This document shows, one piece after another, positions 52,840-61,577 of a stretch of 64,000 nucleotides of DNA. This DNA comes from Microbulbifer donghaiensis. Its GTDB lineage: Bacteria; Pseudomonadota; Gammaproteobacteria; Pseudomonadales; Cellvibrionaceae. How positions within the stretch are numbered: position 1 is the first letter of the stretch; each line of letters begins with the position of its first letter. Below the pieces are notes generated by a model. That model did no database searches and had not been told where the DNA came from. It saw nothing but the letters and a program-made list of their open reading frames with translations. The DNA lies in NCBI RefSeq assembly GCF_900129095.1, contig NZ_FQVA01000002.1, positions 1 to 64,000 on the forward strand, read 5' to 3'. Position numbers and translations under genes: made by a program.

Positions 52840-54878
52840 GGTTTTTCATCCTCGTTGTATTGAAATTTCGCTGACTCGGTAAACAACGCCGCAATCATGC
52901 GTTCCTGCAAAATCTGAGGCAGTAATTCTGGCTCTCGGGCGCCGGGTGCATACCAGGCATAGACCGGCACCGAATTGCGGCCCAGTGCGGACAGCGCCGC
53001 GGTAATTTCCGCGTCCTGCGTGGTCCAGTCCGCACGAATCAGCAGTACGTCGTTGGCGCGGAACAAATCCATCACGCTTGCGGATTCCAGCACCAGTTTT
53101 TTGTTGACCTGGCAGGTAATGCACCAAGCGGCAGTGTAGTCGATAAACACCGGCCGGTTTTGCGCCAGCGCCTGCTCGATGGCCAACTTATCGTAGCTGT
53201 GCCAACCCCTATCGGCCGACTGCGGCGCAACGGGCGGTGGTGTGCGCAGAGCGCCAAACACGGCGGCTGTCGCTACTGCCACCAGCATATACGCGGCAAC
53301 CCGGGCTCCGCGGCCAAAACTTTTTCCCAGCCACAGGGCAAATACGACGGCAAGCAACAGCAGCGCCCCGATCAGCCAACCGCTTTCGCCGAGAATGCGC
53401 CCCAGTACCCACAGCAGCCAGATCACGGTGGCATACAGTGGAAAAGCGAGCAGCTGGCGCAGTTTCTCCATCCACGGCCCCGGCGCTGGCAGCCTGTTCA
53501 GCACCGCGGGGCTGGCGCAGAGCAACAGGAACGGCGCCGCGAGACCGGCGCCCAGGGCCAGAAAGATCGCCATTGCCTGCGCCGCCGGCAGCGTCACTGC
53601 GGCGCCCAGTGCGGCCCCCATAAACGGGCCGGTACAGGGTGCGGCGACAAATACCGCCAGTACACCGGTGGCAAAGGAGCCGCCGTGACTGCGTCCGGCC
53701 ATATTCATCAGCCGGTGACCGAATTCGAACACGCCGCTGAACGACAACCCCATCAGCCAGAACAGCAGAATCAACAGCAATACGACCGGCGCTGACTGCA
53801 GCTGAAACCCCCAACCCACCGCCGCACCGCCAGCGCGCAACAGCAACAGCATCGCGCCCAGCCCGGCAAAAGTCGCCAACACCCCGGCGCTGTAACGCAG
53901 CCCCTCGCCGACACGACTGGATGTAGTAGCGCCCGGGCCCATCAGGCCGAATAATTTGATCGACAGCACCGGGAAAACACAGGGCATCAGGTTCAGGATC
54001 ATGCCGCCGGCAAAGGCGGCGAGCAGCAACAGCCACAGTGCCCGCCACTGCTGAGCCGCCGCACCGACTGGAATGGCGTCCAGCAGCCAGGCGCGCTGGC
54101 CATCGCTGATAACGAAGTCCGCTGCGGTGGGAAGGGGAGCTCCGGGGACGCGGGTAAAGGTGTAGTCAACGCGGCCCTGCGCGGACTCGACGCGCGGCTC
54201 GGCGGCCGCGAGCAGTTCGCCGTCGACCGGAAATACCTGCGGGACCACCGCGCCACCTTCTCCGGTCGGTTCTATGGCGAGCCGCAGTTGGCCGGCACCG
54301 GCTTCGACCATTTCGACCGCCCGCCAGGGACTCTGCTCCTGCGGACCCGGCACTCGCGCCTGAAAGCGATCGCGCAGCGCGCGATCGGTGCCGTTCCAGT
54401 TCGCCTGCTGTGCCACCGGTCGCGACAGCTGCATGGTGCCGAAGCCGGGAATACAGTCGACTTTGCACACCAGCCATTCCAGGTTTACGTCGAGCGCTAC
54501 CCTCTCGGCACCGGCCTTCGGGGTTAATGCGAACAGATAGGTCACATCGCCCTCGTAGCCGAGATTGGTCAGGTGCTCGATCGGCAGGCGCACCGGAAAC
54601 GGCCACTGGATGTCACCAACTTCGGCATCAACGGCGCGGATATCGAAACGCGGCGCGGCACCGGAATCACCGGCATTGCGCCAGTACACGTGCCAACCCG
54701 GATCCACCTCGAAATAGAAACCGATGGTTTCCGCGTTCCCCTGCGCGAATGTGTCCGGTGCCAGCCAGCGCACGCGCACGTGATCACCGCTGGCGGTGCT
54801 CTGCGCCCCCGCGGGGTGGGCGAGGATTACGAAAGCCGCAAAAAGGATGGCTTTAACACCACAGCGAAATATGGACAA
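52836..54878 (-). CDS. ScsB/DsbD-like transmembrane thiol-disulfide interchange protein
   Basis: The protein moves reducing equivalents from cytoplasmic thioredoxin to periplasmic partners. A signal peptide (CGVKAILFAAFVILAHPAGA) is followed by a ScsB-type N-terminal domain (about 30-250; VDPGWHVYWRNAGDSG, WLVCKVDC). Eight TM segments start at LMPCVFPVLSIKLFGLMGP, whose Cys is a redox residue, and a C-terminal thioredoxin domain has YTAAWCITCQVNKK. The frame is open to 54953, but TTG 54878 sits behind GAGGTGCCC and starts the signal peptide directly, so I prefer it (about 680 residues). First gene of the three-gene unit. Confidence 0.85.
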   Translation of the reverse strand: MSIFRCGVKAILFAAFVILAHPAGAQSTASGDHVRVRWLAPDTFAQGNAETIGFYFEVDPGWHVYWRNAGDSGAAPRFDIRAVDAEVGDIQWPFPVRLPIEHLTNLGYEGDVTYLFALTPKAGAERVALDVNLEWLVCKVDCIPGFGTMQLSRPVAQQANWNGTDRALRDRFQARVPGPQEQSPWRAVEMVEAGAGQLRLAIEPTGEGGAVVPQVFPVDGELLAAAEPRVESAQGRVDYTFTRVPGAPLPTAADFVISDGQRAWLLDAIPVGAAAQQWRALWLLLLAAFAGGMILNLMPCVFPVLSIKLFGLMGPGATTSSRVGEGLRYSAGVLATFAGLGAMLLLLRAGGAAVGWGFQLQSAPVVLLLILLFWLMGLSFSGVFEFGHRLMNMAGRSHGGSFATGVLAVFVAAPCTGPFMGAALGAAVTLPAAQAMAIFLALGAGLAAPFLLLCASPAVLNRLPAPGPWMEKLRQLLAFPLYATVIWLLWVLGRILGESGWLIGALLLLAVVFALWLGKSFGRGARVAAYMLVAVATAAVFGALRTPPPVAPQSADRGWHSYDKLAIEQALAQNRPVFIDYTAAWCITCQVNKKLVLESASVMDLFRANDVLLIRADWTTQDAEITAALSALGRNSVPVYAWYAPGAREPELLPQILQERMIAALFTESAKFQYNEDEKP

Positions 54879-55186
54879 GGGCACCTCATGGAAGTCGGCC
54901 GATGAATTTTCGCAAGCTGGGTGGCCCGCACTGAAATTGTTACGCGCCTCCAATTCAAGCGGATTGGCCGCTCCGCTGCAAATCCCACTCGGCAGGAGCT
55001 CCCTGACACAGGTTACCCCGAATTACAGCGCTAAGATCCAAGAGCAAAAGCGGCAGAGTGTCGGGCGTTCCTCGCTAACGCCGAGCGAGTGCCAAATACT
55101 CGTATACGGCCGGGGCGGTAGGCCAGCGCAGATTGAACCCTCCCAATAGCATACCGGACATGCATCCTGCGCACGGCCGCTGATAT

Positions 55187-55202
55187 CTGTACATTTATCC
55201 AG
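55187..55202. promoter_or_regulatory. LexA-like SOS box upstream of polB
   Basis: CTGTACATTTATCCAG fits the CTGT-N8-ACAG consensus with one mismatch and has an AT-rich centre and TA flanks. It lies 36 bases before the polB start; polB (dinA) is LexA-controlled in E. coli. The rest of 54879-55237 shows no gene. Confidence 0.55.
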
Positions 55203-55237
55203 TAAAATGGCGCAAATCCTCAGCCCCAGACAGCCAC

Positions 55238-57646
55238 TTGCCACACGGATTTCTCCTCAGCCGCCACAGCTTCGATCAGGGCGACAGCACCTGCATCCAC
55301 TACTGGCTGACCACGCCCCAGGGGCCGGCCAAGCTGGTCATTGAGGGAGAGCGGCCCGTCTTTATGGTGAAGGTGGCAGACCGGGCCCAGGTAACAGAGG
55401 CCCTGGCCGGCGTGCCCCACCAGTGGCAGCAGCTGGGCTTTCAGACTTTTGGCCGCGAGGAAGCGGCCATGCTGTATTTCCCCACCATCGACGCCCACCG
55501 CCGGGGCCAGACCCTGCTGCAAAATCGCGACATCGAAGTACTGGAAGGGGACTTTCGCCTCCACGACCGCTACCTGATGGAGCGCTTTGCCCGCGGTGGC
55601 CTCTACTTCGAGGGGCGGGCCCAGGCCAGAGACGGCTATACGGAATATCGCCAGGTGCGCCTCAGGGGCGCCGAGGTGCAGCCGGATTTCAAGGTGGTGT
55701 CCCTGGATATCGAGTGCTCCGGCCAGGGCGAACTCTATTCCATTGGCCTCTATGGCCACGGGGTGGAAGAAGTGCTTATGGTCGGCAAACCGCAGAGCGC
55801 CGACACCGCCATTATCTGGGTGGATGACGAACGCGCCCTGCTCAAGGCACTGGAGGCCAGGTTCAGGCGCCTGGATCCGGACATCATCATCGGCTGGTCC
55901 GTGGTGGACTTTGATTTTCGGTTGCTGCTGAAAAGGGCCGAGCGCCACGGCCTGCACCTGAAGCTTGGCCGCGGTGGCGCAGATGCCCGCTGGCGAGACG
56001 GCCGCGAAGGCAGCCAGGGCTTTGTGACGCTGCCGGGGCGAGTGGTGCTGGACGGCATCGACGGACTGAAGAGCGCCACCTACAACTTCGAGAGCTTCAG
56101 CCTGGAGTTCGTCGCCCAGGCCCTGCTGAGCCGGGGCAAGGATACCGAAGACGTGGACAACCGCCTGAGCGTGATTGAACACGACTTTCACCACAACAAG
56201 CCCAAGCTGGCCGCCTACAACCTGGAGGACTGCCGCCTGGTCTGGGATATCTTCCAGCACACCAGGCTGCTGGATTACCTGCGCCTGCGCGCCCAGCTCA
56301 CCGGCCTCGAGCTGGATCGCAGCGGCGGCTCGGTGGCGGCCTTTACCAACCTCTATCTGCCCAAGCTACACCGCAGCCGCTATGTGGCCCCCAACCTGCC
56401 CGCCGACGGCGGCCTGGCCAGCCCCGGCGGCTATGTGATGGACTCCCGGCCGGGCCTCTACGACAACGTGCTGGTGCTGGATTTCAAGAGCCTGTATCCG
56501 AGCATAATCCGCACGTTCAAGATCGATCCTATGGGGTTGATTGAGGGGCTCGTCGAAGGCCTGGCGGACGACGACGCCATCCCCGGTTTTCGCGGCGCGC
56601 GCTTTTCCCGTGACCGACACTTCCTGCCGGACATCATCGCCAATTTATGGGCCCAGCGGGATATCGCCAAGCGGGAGCAGGACGCCGCCCGTTCCCAGGC
56701 CATCAAGATCATCATGAACTCCTTCTACGGGGTGCTGGGCTCAGGGGGCTGCCGCTTCTACGACACGCGCCTGGCCAGCTCTATCACCCTGCGCGGTCAC
56801 GAGATCATGCAGCAGACCGCTCGCTGGATTGAGGAGCTGGGCCACCAGGTGATCTACGGCGATACCGATTCCACCTTTGTGTGGCTGAGCGGCCGTCCCA
56901 GCCCCGAAGAAGCGGATGCTATCGGTGTTGCCCTGGCCAGCGAGATCAACAGGCGCTGGCGGCACAAGCTCAAGGAAGAGCTGGAATTGGACTGCCTGCT
57001 GGAGCTGGAATTCGAAACCCACTACCGGCGCTTCTTGATGCCCACTATTCGCGGCTCAGAGGCGGGCTCCAAGAAACGCTATGCGGGCCTGGTCGTAAAA
57101 GGAGATGAGGAAAAGCTGGTATTCAAGGGCCTGGAAACGGTGCGCAGCGACTGGACCGCCCTCGCCAAGCAATTCCAGACCCAGCTCTACGCCATGGTGT
57201 TTCGCGGGCAAGATCCGTCCGACTATATCCGCGAGACGGTGGCCAAGACCCGGGCCGGGGAACTGGACGAGCAGCTGGTCTACCGCAAGCGGCTCAGGCG
57301 CAAACTGGAGCAATACGTAAAAAGCGTGCCGCCGCATGTGCGCGCGGCGCGACTGGCCGATGATATTCGCCGCCAGCAGGGCCTGGCACCCCGCTACCAG
57401 AACAAGGGCTGGATTCGCTATGTGATTACCCTCAATGGTCCCGAGCCCGTGGACCACCGCCAGTCGCCCATGGACTACCAGCACTATATCGACCGACAGC
57501 TCAAACCGGTGGCCGATGCCATCTTGCCCTTTGTCGAGTTGGATTTCGACAGTCTGGTGGATGGCCAGCTGGGCCTGTTCGGAGTCGTTATTCCAGCCCC
57601 ACCACTTCGAGCGCACCCGCAGAAAGGTAACGCCAGCGCAGATTAA
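55238..57646 (+). CDS. polB: DNA polymerase II (family B)
   Basis: The product has 802 residues. The exonuclease domain shows VVSLDIECSGQGELYSIG (Exo I D/E) and DPDIIIGWSVVDFDFRLLLK (Exo II). The polymerase domain shows LDFKSLYPSIIRTFKIDPMG (motif A), KIIMNSFYGVLGSGGCRF (motif B) and YGDTDST (motif C; D542 and D544). The first in-frame start is TTG 55238, without a good ribosome-binding site. ATG 55207 begins MAQ, the E. coli PolB N-terminus, but in another frame, so a small frameshift near the start cannot be excluded. The last 59 bases overlap convergent trmO. Confidence 0.93.
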   Translation: MPHGFLLSRHSFDQGDSTCIHYWLTTPQGPAKLVIEGERPVFMVKVADRAQVTEALAGVPHQWQQLGFQTFGREEAAMLYFPTIDAHRRGQTLLQNRDIEVLEGDFRLHDRYLMERFARGGLYFEGRAQARDGYTEYRQVRLRGAEVQPDFKVVSLDIECSGQGELYSIGLYGHGVEEVLMVGKPQSADTAIIWVDDERALLKALEARFRRLDPDIIIGWSVVDFDFRLLLKRAERHGLHLKLGRGGADARWRDGREGSQGFVTLPGRVVLDGIDGLKSATYNFESFSLEFVAQALLSRGKDTEDVDNRLSVIEHDFHHNKPKLAAYNLEDCRLVWDIFQHTRLLDYLRLRAQLTGLELDRSGGSVAAFTNLYLPKLHRSRYVAPNLPADGGLASPGGYVMDSRPGLYDNVLVLDFKSLYPSIIRTFKIDPMGLIEGLVEGLADDDAIPGFRGARFSRDRHFLPDIIANLWAQRDIAKREQDAARSQAIKIIMNSFYGVLGSGGCRFYDTRLASSITLRGHEIMQQTARWIEELGHQVIYGDTDSTFVWLSGRPSPEEADAIGVALASEINRRWRHKLKEELELDCLLELEFETHYRRFLMPTIRGSEAGSKKRYAGLVVKGDEEKLVFKGLETVRSDWTALAKQFQTQLYAMVFRGQDPSDYIRETVAKTRAGELDEQLVYRKRLRRKLEQYVKSVPPHVRAARLADDIRRQQGLAPRYQNKGWIRYVITLNGPEPVDHRQSPMDYQHYIDRQLKPVADAILPFVELDFDSLVDGQLGLFGVVIPAPPLRAHPQKGNASAD

Positions 57647-58274
57647 ATCCGCACAGTTCCATGCCGTAGATGCGATCGGGGTCGGGCTGCTGGTACGCGG
57701 GTTTGGGGTCCTGGGCGAGTACCTGCTCGATCAGCCTGGGCAGATTGGTGCCCCACTCATCCCGATAGGCGGCAGCCTGCGCGCGGATTTGATCGGGAAT
57801 CGATACGGTAACCGGCGCCGGCGGCGCGCCGGCAAACGCGCTCTGCGCATCGTCGAGTGCATCGGCGTAGGGAATATAGGGTTTGATATCCAGCACCGGG
57901 GTGCCATCCACCAGGTCGGCACCGCCGATAATCAGCTCGACTTTCGGATTGGTGCGCACTTCCAGCAGCCGCACCACCGACAGGCCGATATTGTTGGGGC
58001 GGAACGGCGAACGGGTGGCGAGAACGCCGAGTTTCTTGTTGCCACCGAGGCGCGGGGGACGCACCTTGGCGGACCACTGGCCGGCGGCCTGGTGGAACTG
58101 GAAGATCACCCAGATATGCGTATTTTCTTCCAGCCCGGCGACCGCGTCCGGCGTATCCAGCGGCGGCAACAGCTCAATTGAAGCGCGGCTGGCATCGGCC
58201 AGCAGCGGCTGGCGGGGAACGCCGAACTTCTCGCTAAAACAGGAGCGTACGCGCGCGATGGGTTCGACGTTCAT
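57588..58274 (-). CDS. trmO: tRNA (t6A37) N6-methyltransferase TrmO
   Basis: TrmO (TsaA/YaeB family) methylates t6A37 of tRNA-Thr using SAM. Recognisable segments are PIARVRSCFSEKFGVPRQPL, HIWVIFQFHQ, KKLGVLATRSPFRPNNIGLS and VLDIKPYIPYADAL. Length 228 is normal. Its 3' end overlaps the 3' end of polB by 59 bases on the opposite strand. It is 12 bases downstream of gabD. Confidence 0.92.
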   Translation of the reverse strand: MNVEPIARVRSCFSEKFGVPRQPLLADASRASIELLPPLDTPDAVAGLEENTHIWVIFQFHQAAGQWSAKVRPPRLGGNKKLGVLATRSPFRPNNIGLSVVRLLEVRTNPKVELIIGGADLVDGTPVLDIKPYIPYADALDDAQSAFAGAPPAPVTVSIPDQIRAQAAAYRDEWGTNLPRLIEQVLAQDPKPAYQQPDPDRIYGMELCGFNLRWRYLSAGALEVVGLE

Positions 58275-58286
58275 TGAAGTCCGCAG

Positions 58287-59750
58287 TTATTTATCGATAC
58301 CGCCGAGACAGAGGTACTTGATTTCCAGATAGTCGTCGAGACCGTACTTGGAACCCTCGCGGCCCTGGCCGGATTCCTTGACGCCGCCAAAGGGCGCCAT
58401 CTCGTTGGAGACGATGCCCTCGTTGATGCCGACCATGCCGTACTCCAGCCCCTCGGCGACGCGCCAGATACGGCCAATATCGCGGGAATAGAAATAGGAG
58501 GCGAGACCGAACTCGGTATCGTTGGCCAGGCGGATCGCCTCCTCCTCGGTGGAGAATTTGAACAGCGGCGCTACCGGGCCAAAAATCTCTTCCTTGAACA
58601 CGCGCATACTGTCGTCGACATCGGTCAGTACCGTCGGTGCATAGAAGCATTCACCCAGTTCGCTGGGACCGCCGCTGACAGATTGCCTGGCACCTTTCTG
58701 CAGCGCGTCGTCCACCAGTTCCTGCACGCCTTGCACCGCTTTACTGGTAATCAGCGGTCCGACTTCGGTGCCCTCTTCCGCACCGTTGCCCATCTTCAGC
58801 CCGTTGGCCGCTTCAATGAATTTTTTCGCAAATGCTTCGTAGATGCCTTCCTGCACAAAAATGCGGTTGGCACAGACACAGGTCTGGCCAGCATTGCGGT
58901 ATTTGCAGATGATCGCGCCTTTGACCGCCTCATCGATATCCGCGTCGTCGAACACGATAAACGGTGCGTTGCCGCCCAACTCCATCGAGGTTTTCTTGAC
59001 GGTCTCGGCGCACTGGGCCTGCAGCAGTTTGCCCACTGCCGTCGAACCCGTGAAGGTGAACTTGCGCACCAGCGGGTTGGCCGTCATCTCCGCGCCGATC
59101 TCGCGCGCGCTCCTGCCGGCCACCACGTTGAAGACGCCGGCGGGGATGCCGGCCTCTTCCGCCAGCACTGCCAGCGCCAGCGCCGACAGGGGTGTTTCCG
59201 ATGCGGGTTTGGCGATAAAGGGACAGCCGGCGGCCAGCGCCGGAGCCATTTTGCGCGCGATCATCGCACTGGGGAAATTCCACGGCGTAATCGAACAGGT
59301 AACGCCAACCGACTGCTTGATCACGACGATGCGCTTGTCTTTGGATGGCGGCGCAATGACATCGCCGTAGACGCGCTTGGCCTCCTCGGCAAACCACTCG
59401 ATATAGTTGGCGCCGTAGACGATTTCGGTCTTGGATTCGGAGAGCGGCTTGCCCTGCTCGGCGGTAAGGATTTTTGCCAGGTCGTCGGCATTGTCGATGA
59501 TCAGGTCGTACCAGCGCCGCAGGATCTTCGCCCGCTCCTTGACGGTGGCATCGCGCCAGGCCGGCCAGGCCTTGCTGGCCGCCTCAATGGCGCGACGGGT
59601 TTCCGCAGCGCCGAGGCTGGCAACACTGGCGACTACCTCGCCGGTAGCCGGGTTGGTGACATCGAAGGTTTCGCCGGAATCGGCATCTATCCATTTACCG
59701 TCCACGTAGGACTGGTTGCGTAACAGCGAAGAGTTTTTCAGGTCCAGCAT
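58287..59750 (-). CDS. gabD: NAD(P)-dependent succinate-semialdehyde dehydrogenase
   Basis: An aldehyde dehydrogenase of 487 residues that oxidises succinate semialdehyde to succinate. Landmarks are TCSITPWNFPSAMIARKMAP (NAD site), FTGSTAVGKLL, MELGGNAPFIVFDDAD (catalytic Glu) and NAGQTCVCANR (catalytic Cys). KRVYGDVI and KDKRIVVIKQSVGV fit the GabD subfamily. No gabT is nearby. ATG 59750 follows GGAGAACACC. A REP-like repeat lies just upstream. Confidence 0.9.
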   Translation of the reverse strand: MLDLKNSSLLRNQSYVDGKWIDADSGETFDVTNPATGEVVASVASLGAAETRRAIEAASKAWPAWRDATVKERAKILRRWYDLIIDNADDLAKILTAEQGKPLSESKTEIVYGANYIEWFAEEAKRVYGDVIAPPSKDKRIVVIKQSVGVTCSITPWNFPSAMIARKMAPALAAGCPFIAKPASETPLSALALAVLAEEAGIPAGVFNVVAGRSAREIGAEMTANPLVRKFTFTGSTAVGKLLQAQCAETVKKTSMELGGNAPFIVFDDADIDEAVKGAIICKYRNAGQTCVCANRIFVQEGIYEAFAKKFIEAANGLKMGNGAEEGTEVGPLITSKAVQGVQELVDDALQKGARQSVSGGPSELGECFYAPTVLTDVDDSMRVFKEEIFGPVAPLFKFSTEEEAIRLANDTEFGLASYFYSRDIGRIWRVAEGLEYGMVGINEGIVSNEMAPFGGVKESGQGREGSKYGLDDYLEIKYLCLGGIDK

Positions 59751-59768
59751 GGTGTTCTCCTTTTTTTA

Positions 59769-59808
59769 CCCTCTCCCCAAGCCCCTCACCCACTAGTGGC
59801 AGAGGGGG
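59769..59808. repeat. Decayed copy of the DUF559-unit terminal repeat
   Basis: CCCTCTCCCC, then GCCCCTCACCCACTAGTGGC and AGAGGGGGC, follow the order and palindromic centre (C-x-CTAG-x-G) of the repeat at 32852-32894, with several substitutions. It lies alone between der and gabD, with no DUF559 gene, so this repeat family exists in solo form. Confidence 0.6.
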
Positions 59809-59852
59809 CGCACAACCAGGTCCCGGGGAGGTCTCATCTAAAACCTCATCAT

Positions 59853-61247
59853 TTATTTTTTCTTTTTAACAAACTTCATCAGGCGGCGCTTCTTGGCCTT
59901 CTGCCGATCGGTCAGTTTCTGTTTCTTGCCTGCATAGGGATTGGCCCCGGTGCGGAACTCGATCTTGACCGGCGTACCGTGCAGATCCAGGGCCTTGCGG
60001 AAAGTTTTCTCCAGGTAACGCACATAATGCGACGGGACCTGTTCGGTCTGGTTGCCGTGAATCACGATCACCGGCGGATTCTGGCCACCGGCGTGCGCAT
60101 AGCGCAGCTTGATTCGGTGGCCGTGCACCAGCGGCGGTTGGTGCTCACTGACCGCCCACTGCAGGATACGCGTCAGGTGATTGGTGGACAGTTTGTCGGT
60201 CGCACTCTGGTAGGCCGACTCGATGGACTGATACAGGTTGCCGACACCGGTGCCGTGCAGGGCGGAAATAAAGTGAATATCGGCGAAGTCGACAAAGCGC
60301 AGGCGCCGCTCGAGCTCCGTCTTGACGAAATCGCGGTGATCGGCTTCGAGACCGTCCCACTTGTTCAATGCCACTACGAGCGCGCGGCCGGCCTGAATGA
60401 CACTGCCCATCAGGTGCATGTCCTGATCCACCAGCCCCTCGCGGGCATCGATGACCAGAACCACCACATTGGCGTCTTCCACCGCCTGCAGGGTTTTGAC
60501 GATGGAGAACTTCTCGACCGACTCCTTGATGTTCTTGCGCCGGCGGATGCCCGCCGTGTCGATCAGGGTGTAGGGTTTATCGTCGCGCTCGTAATTGATG
60601 TAGACGCTGTCGCGGGTGGTTCCGGGCTGGTCGTAGACGACAACGCGATCCTCACCCAGCAGGCGGTTCACCAGCGTGGACTTGCCCACATTGGGGCGGC
60701 CGACGATGGCAATCTTGATACCCTTGGCTTCTTCCTCCTCTACCGGCGCCGCCGCCTCCGGCAGATCCTCAACCACGCGCTCCATCAGGGCGCGCACGCC
60801 GCGGCCGTGAGTGGCGGTAGTGGGGAAAAGTTCGCCGATACCCAGCTCGTAGAAAGGGGCCAGCGCGATATCGGGATTGACGCCGTCTACCTTGTTGGCC
60901 ACCAGGAACGTGGGTTTGGAACGCGTGCGCAGCTGGTCGGCAATCATCTGGTCGGCCGGTGTCAATCCGGCGCGACAGTCCACCAGAAACAGGACTATAT
61001 CCGCCTCTTCAATGGCCTGCATCGACTGCTGTGCCATGGCCGCATCGATACCTTCTTCGCCGCCGCTGATACCGCCGGTGTCCACCAGGATGACATTGCG
61101 GCCGTTTATTTCCGCCTCGCCATACTTGCGGTCGCGGGTCAGGCCGGCGTAATTGGCCACCAGGGCATCGCGGCTCTTGGTGAGCCGGTTAAACAGTGTG
61201 GATTTGCCCACATTGGGGCGCCCGACCAGGGCGATAACAGGTAGCAT
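59853..61247 (-). CDS. der: Ribosome biogenesis GTPase Der (EngA)
   Basis: Der has two tandem G domains. G1 of the first is [17 protein letters not shown] with DTGGISG and NKVDG. G1 of the second is [18 protein letters not shown] with [19 protein letters not shown] and NKWDGLE. The C-terminal KH-like domain follows and ends in a lysine-rich tail. It acts in 50S subunit assembly. Length 464 fits. Separated from bamB by 330 bases with a terminator, so it has its own promoter. Confidence 0.96.
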   Translation of the reverse strand: MLPVIALVGRPNVGKSTLFNRLTKSRDALVANYAGLTRDRKYGEAEINGRNVILVDTGGISGGEEGIDAAMAQQSMQAIEEADIVLFLVDCRAGLTPADQMIADQLRTRSKPTFLVANKVDGVNPDIALAPFYELGIGELFPTTATHGRGVRALMERVVEDLPEAAAPVEEEEAKGIKIAIVGRPNVGKSTLVNRLLGEDRVVVYDQPGTTRDSVYINYERDDKPYTLIDTAGIRRRKNIKESVEKFSIVKTLQAVEDANVVVLVIDAREGLVDQDMHLMGSVIQAGRALVVALNKWDGLEADHRDFVKTELERRLRFVDFADIHFISALHGTGVGNLYQSIESAYQSATDKLSTNHLTRILQWAVSEHQPPLVHGHRIKLRYAHAGGQNPPVIVIHGNQTEQVPSHYVRYLEKTFRKALDLHGTPVKIEFRTGANPYAGKKQKLTDRQKAKKRRLMKFVKKKK

Positions 61248-61320
61248 AAAAATCTGGCTTGAGCCTATAGAAAAATTACAGTAACTACTCGTCCCCTCGG
61301 GACCCTGAAAAGAATGTCAG

Positions 61321-61436
61321 CCCTTTATGCGAAGGGCCTGATGCCGGTGGGCATTTGGGGAATGGTTGCCGATGAGGCTTTTTCCCAAATGGCCACCGCT
61401 AGCAGGGCCGCAAGGCCTTTCTTACTGGCATAAGGG
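61321..61436. repeat. 116-bp imperfect palindrome in the der-bamB gap
   Basis: The outer arms CCCTTTATGC and GCATAAGGG and the inner arms GCCGGTGGGCATTTGGGGAA and TTTCCCAAATGGCCACCG are complementary with few mismatches and one asymmetric insertion. The folded form would be a long hairpin. It may be a leader structure of der, a REP-related element or a MITE. No ORF is present in 61248-61577. Confidence 0.6.
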
Positions 61437-61449
61437 ACCAGCAGTTACA

Positions 61450-61479
61450 AAAATACAAACGCCCGCGCTAGGCGGGCGA
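61450..61479 (-). terminator. Rho-independent terminator of bamB
   Basis: On the minus strand CGCCCGCC, TAGC and GCGGGCG form a strong stem followed by TTTGTATTTTT. It lies about 100 bases past the bamB stop, with the REP at 61487-61540 between them. Confidence 0.8.
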
Positions 61480-61486
61480 TCTTCAT

Positions 61487-61540
61487 TCGCCTGCAAGCAG
61501 GCTCCTACCGCGGGCCTGCAGCCCGCCGGCGAACACAAGG
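61487..61540. repeat. GTAG-type REP, Pseudomonas-like
   Basis: On the minus strand GTAGGAGCCTGCTTGCAGGC is the form common in Pseudomonas REPs (GTAG, then a palindrome GCCTGC/GCAGGC). A second palindrome, GGGC-CTGCA-GCCC, stands beside it. It lies between bamB and its terminator. Confidence 0.65.
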
Positions 61541-61577
61541 TTCGCCATTACAAAATGACGGTCGATTTTCCGCGGAA

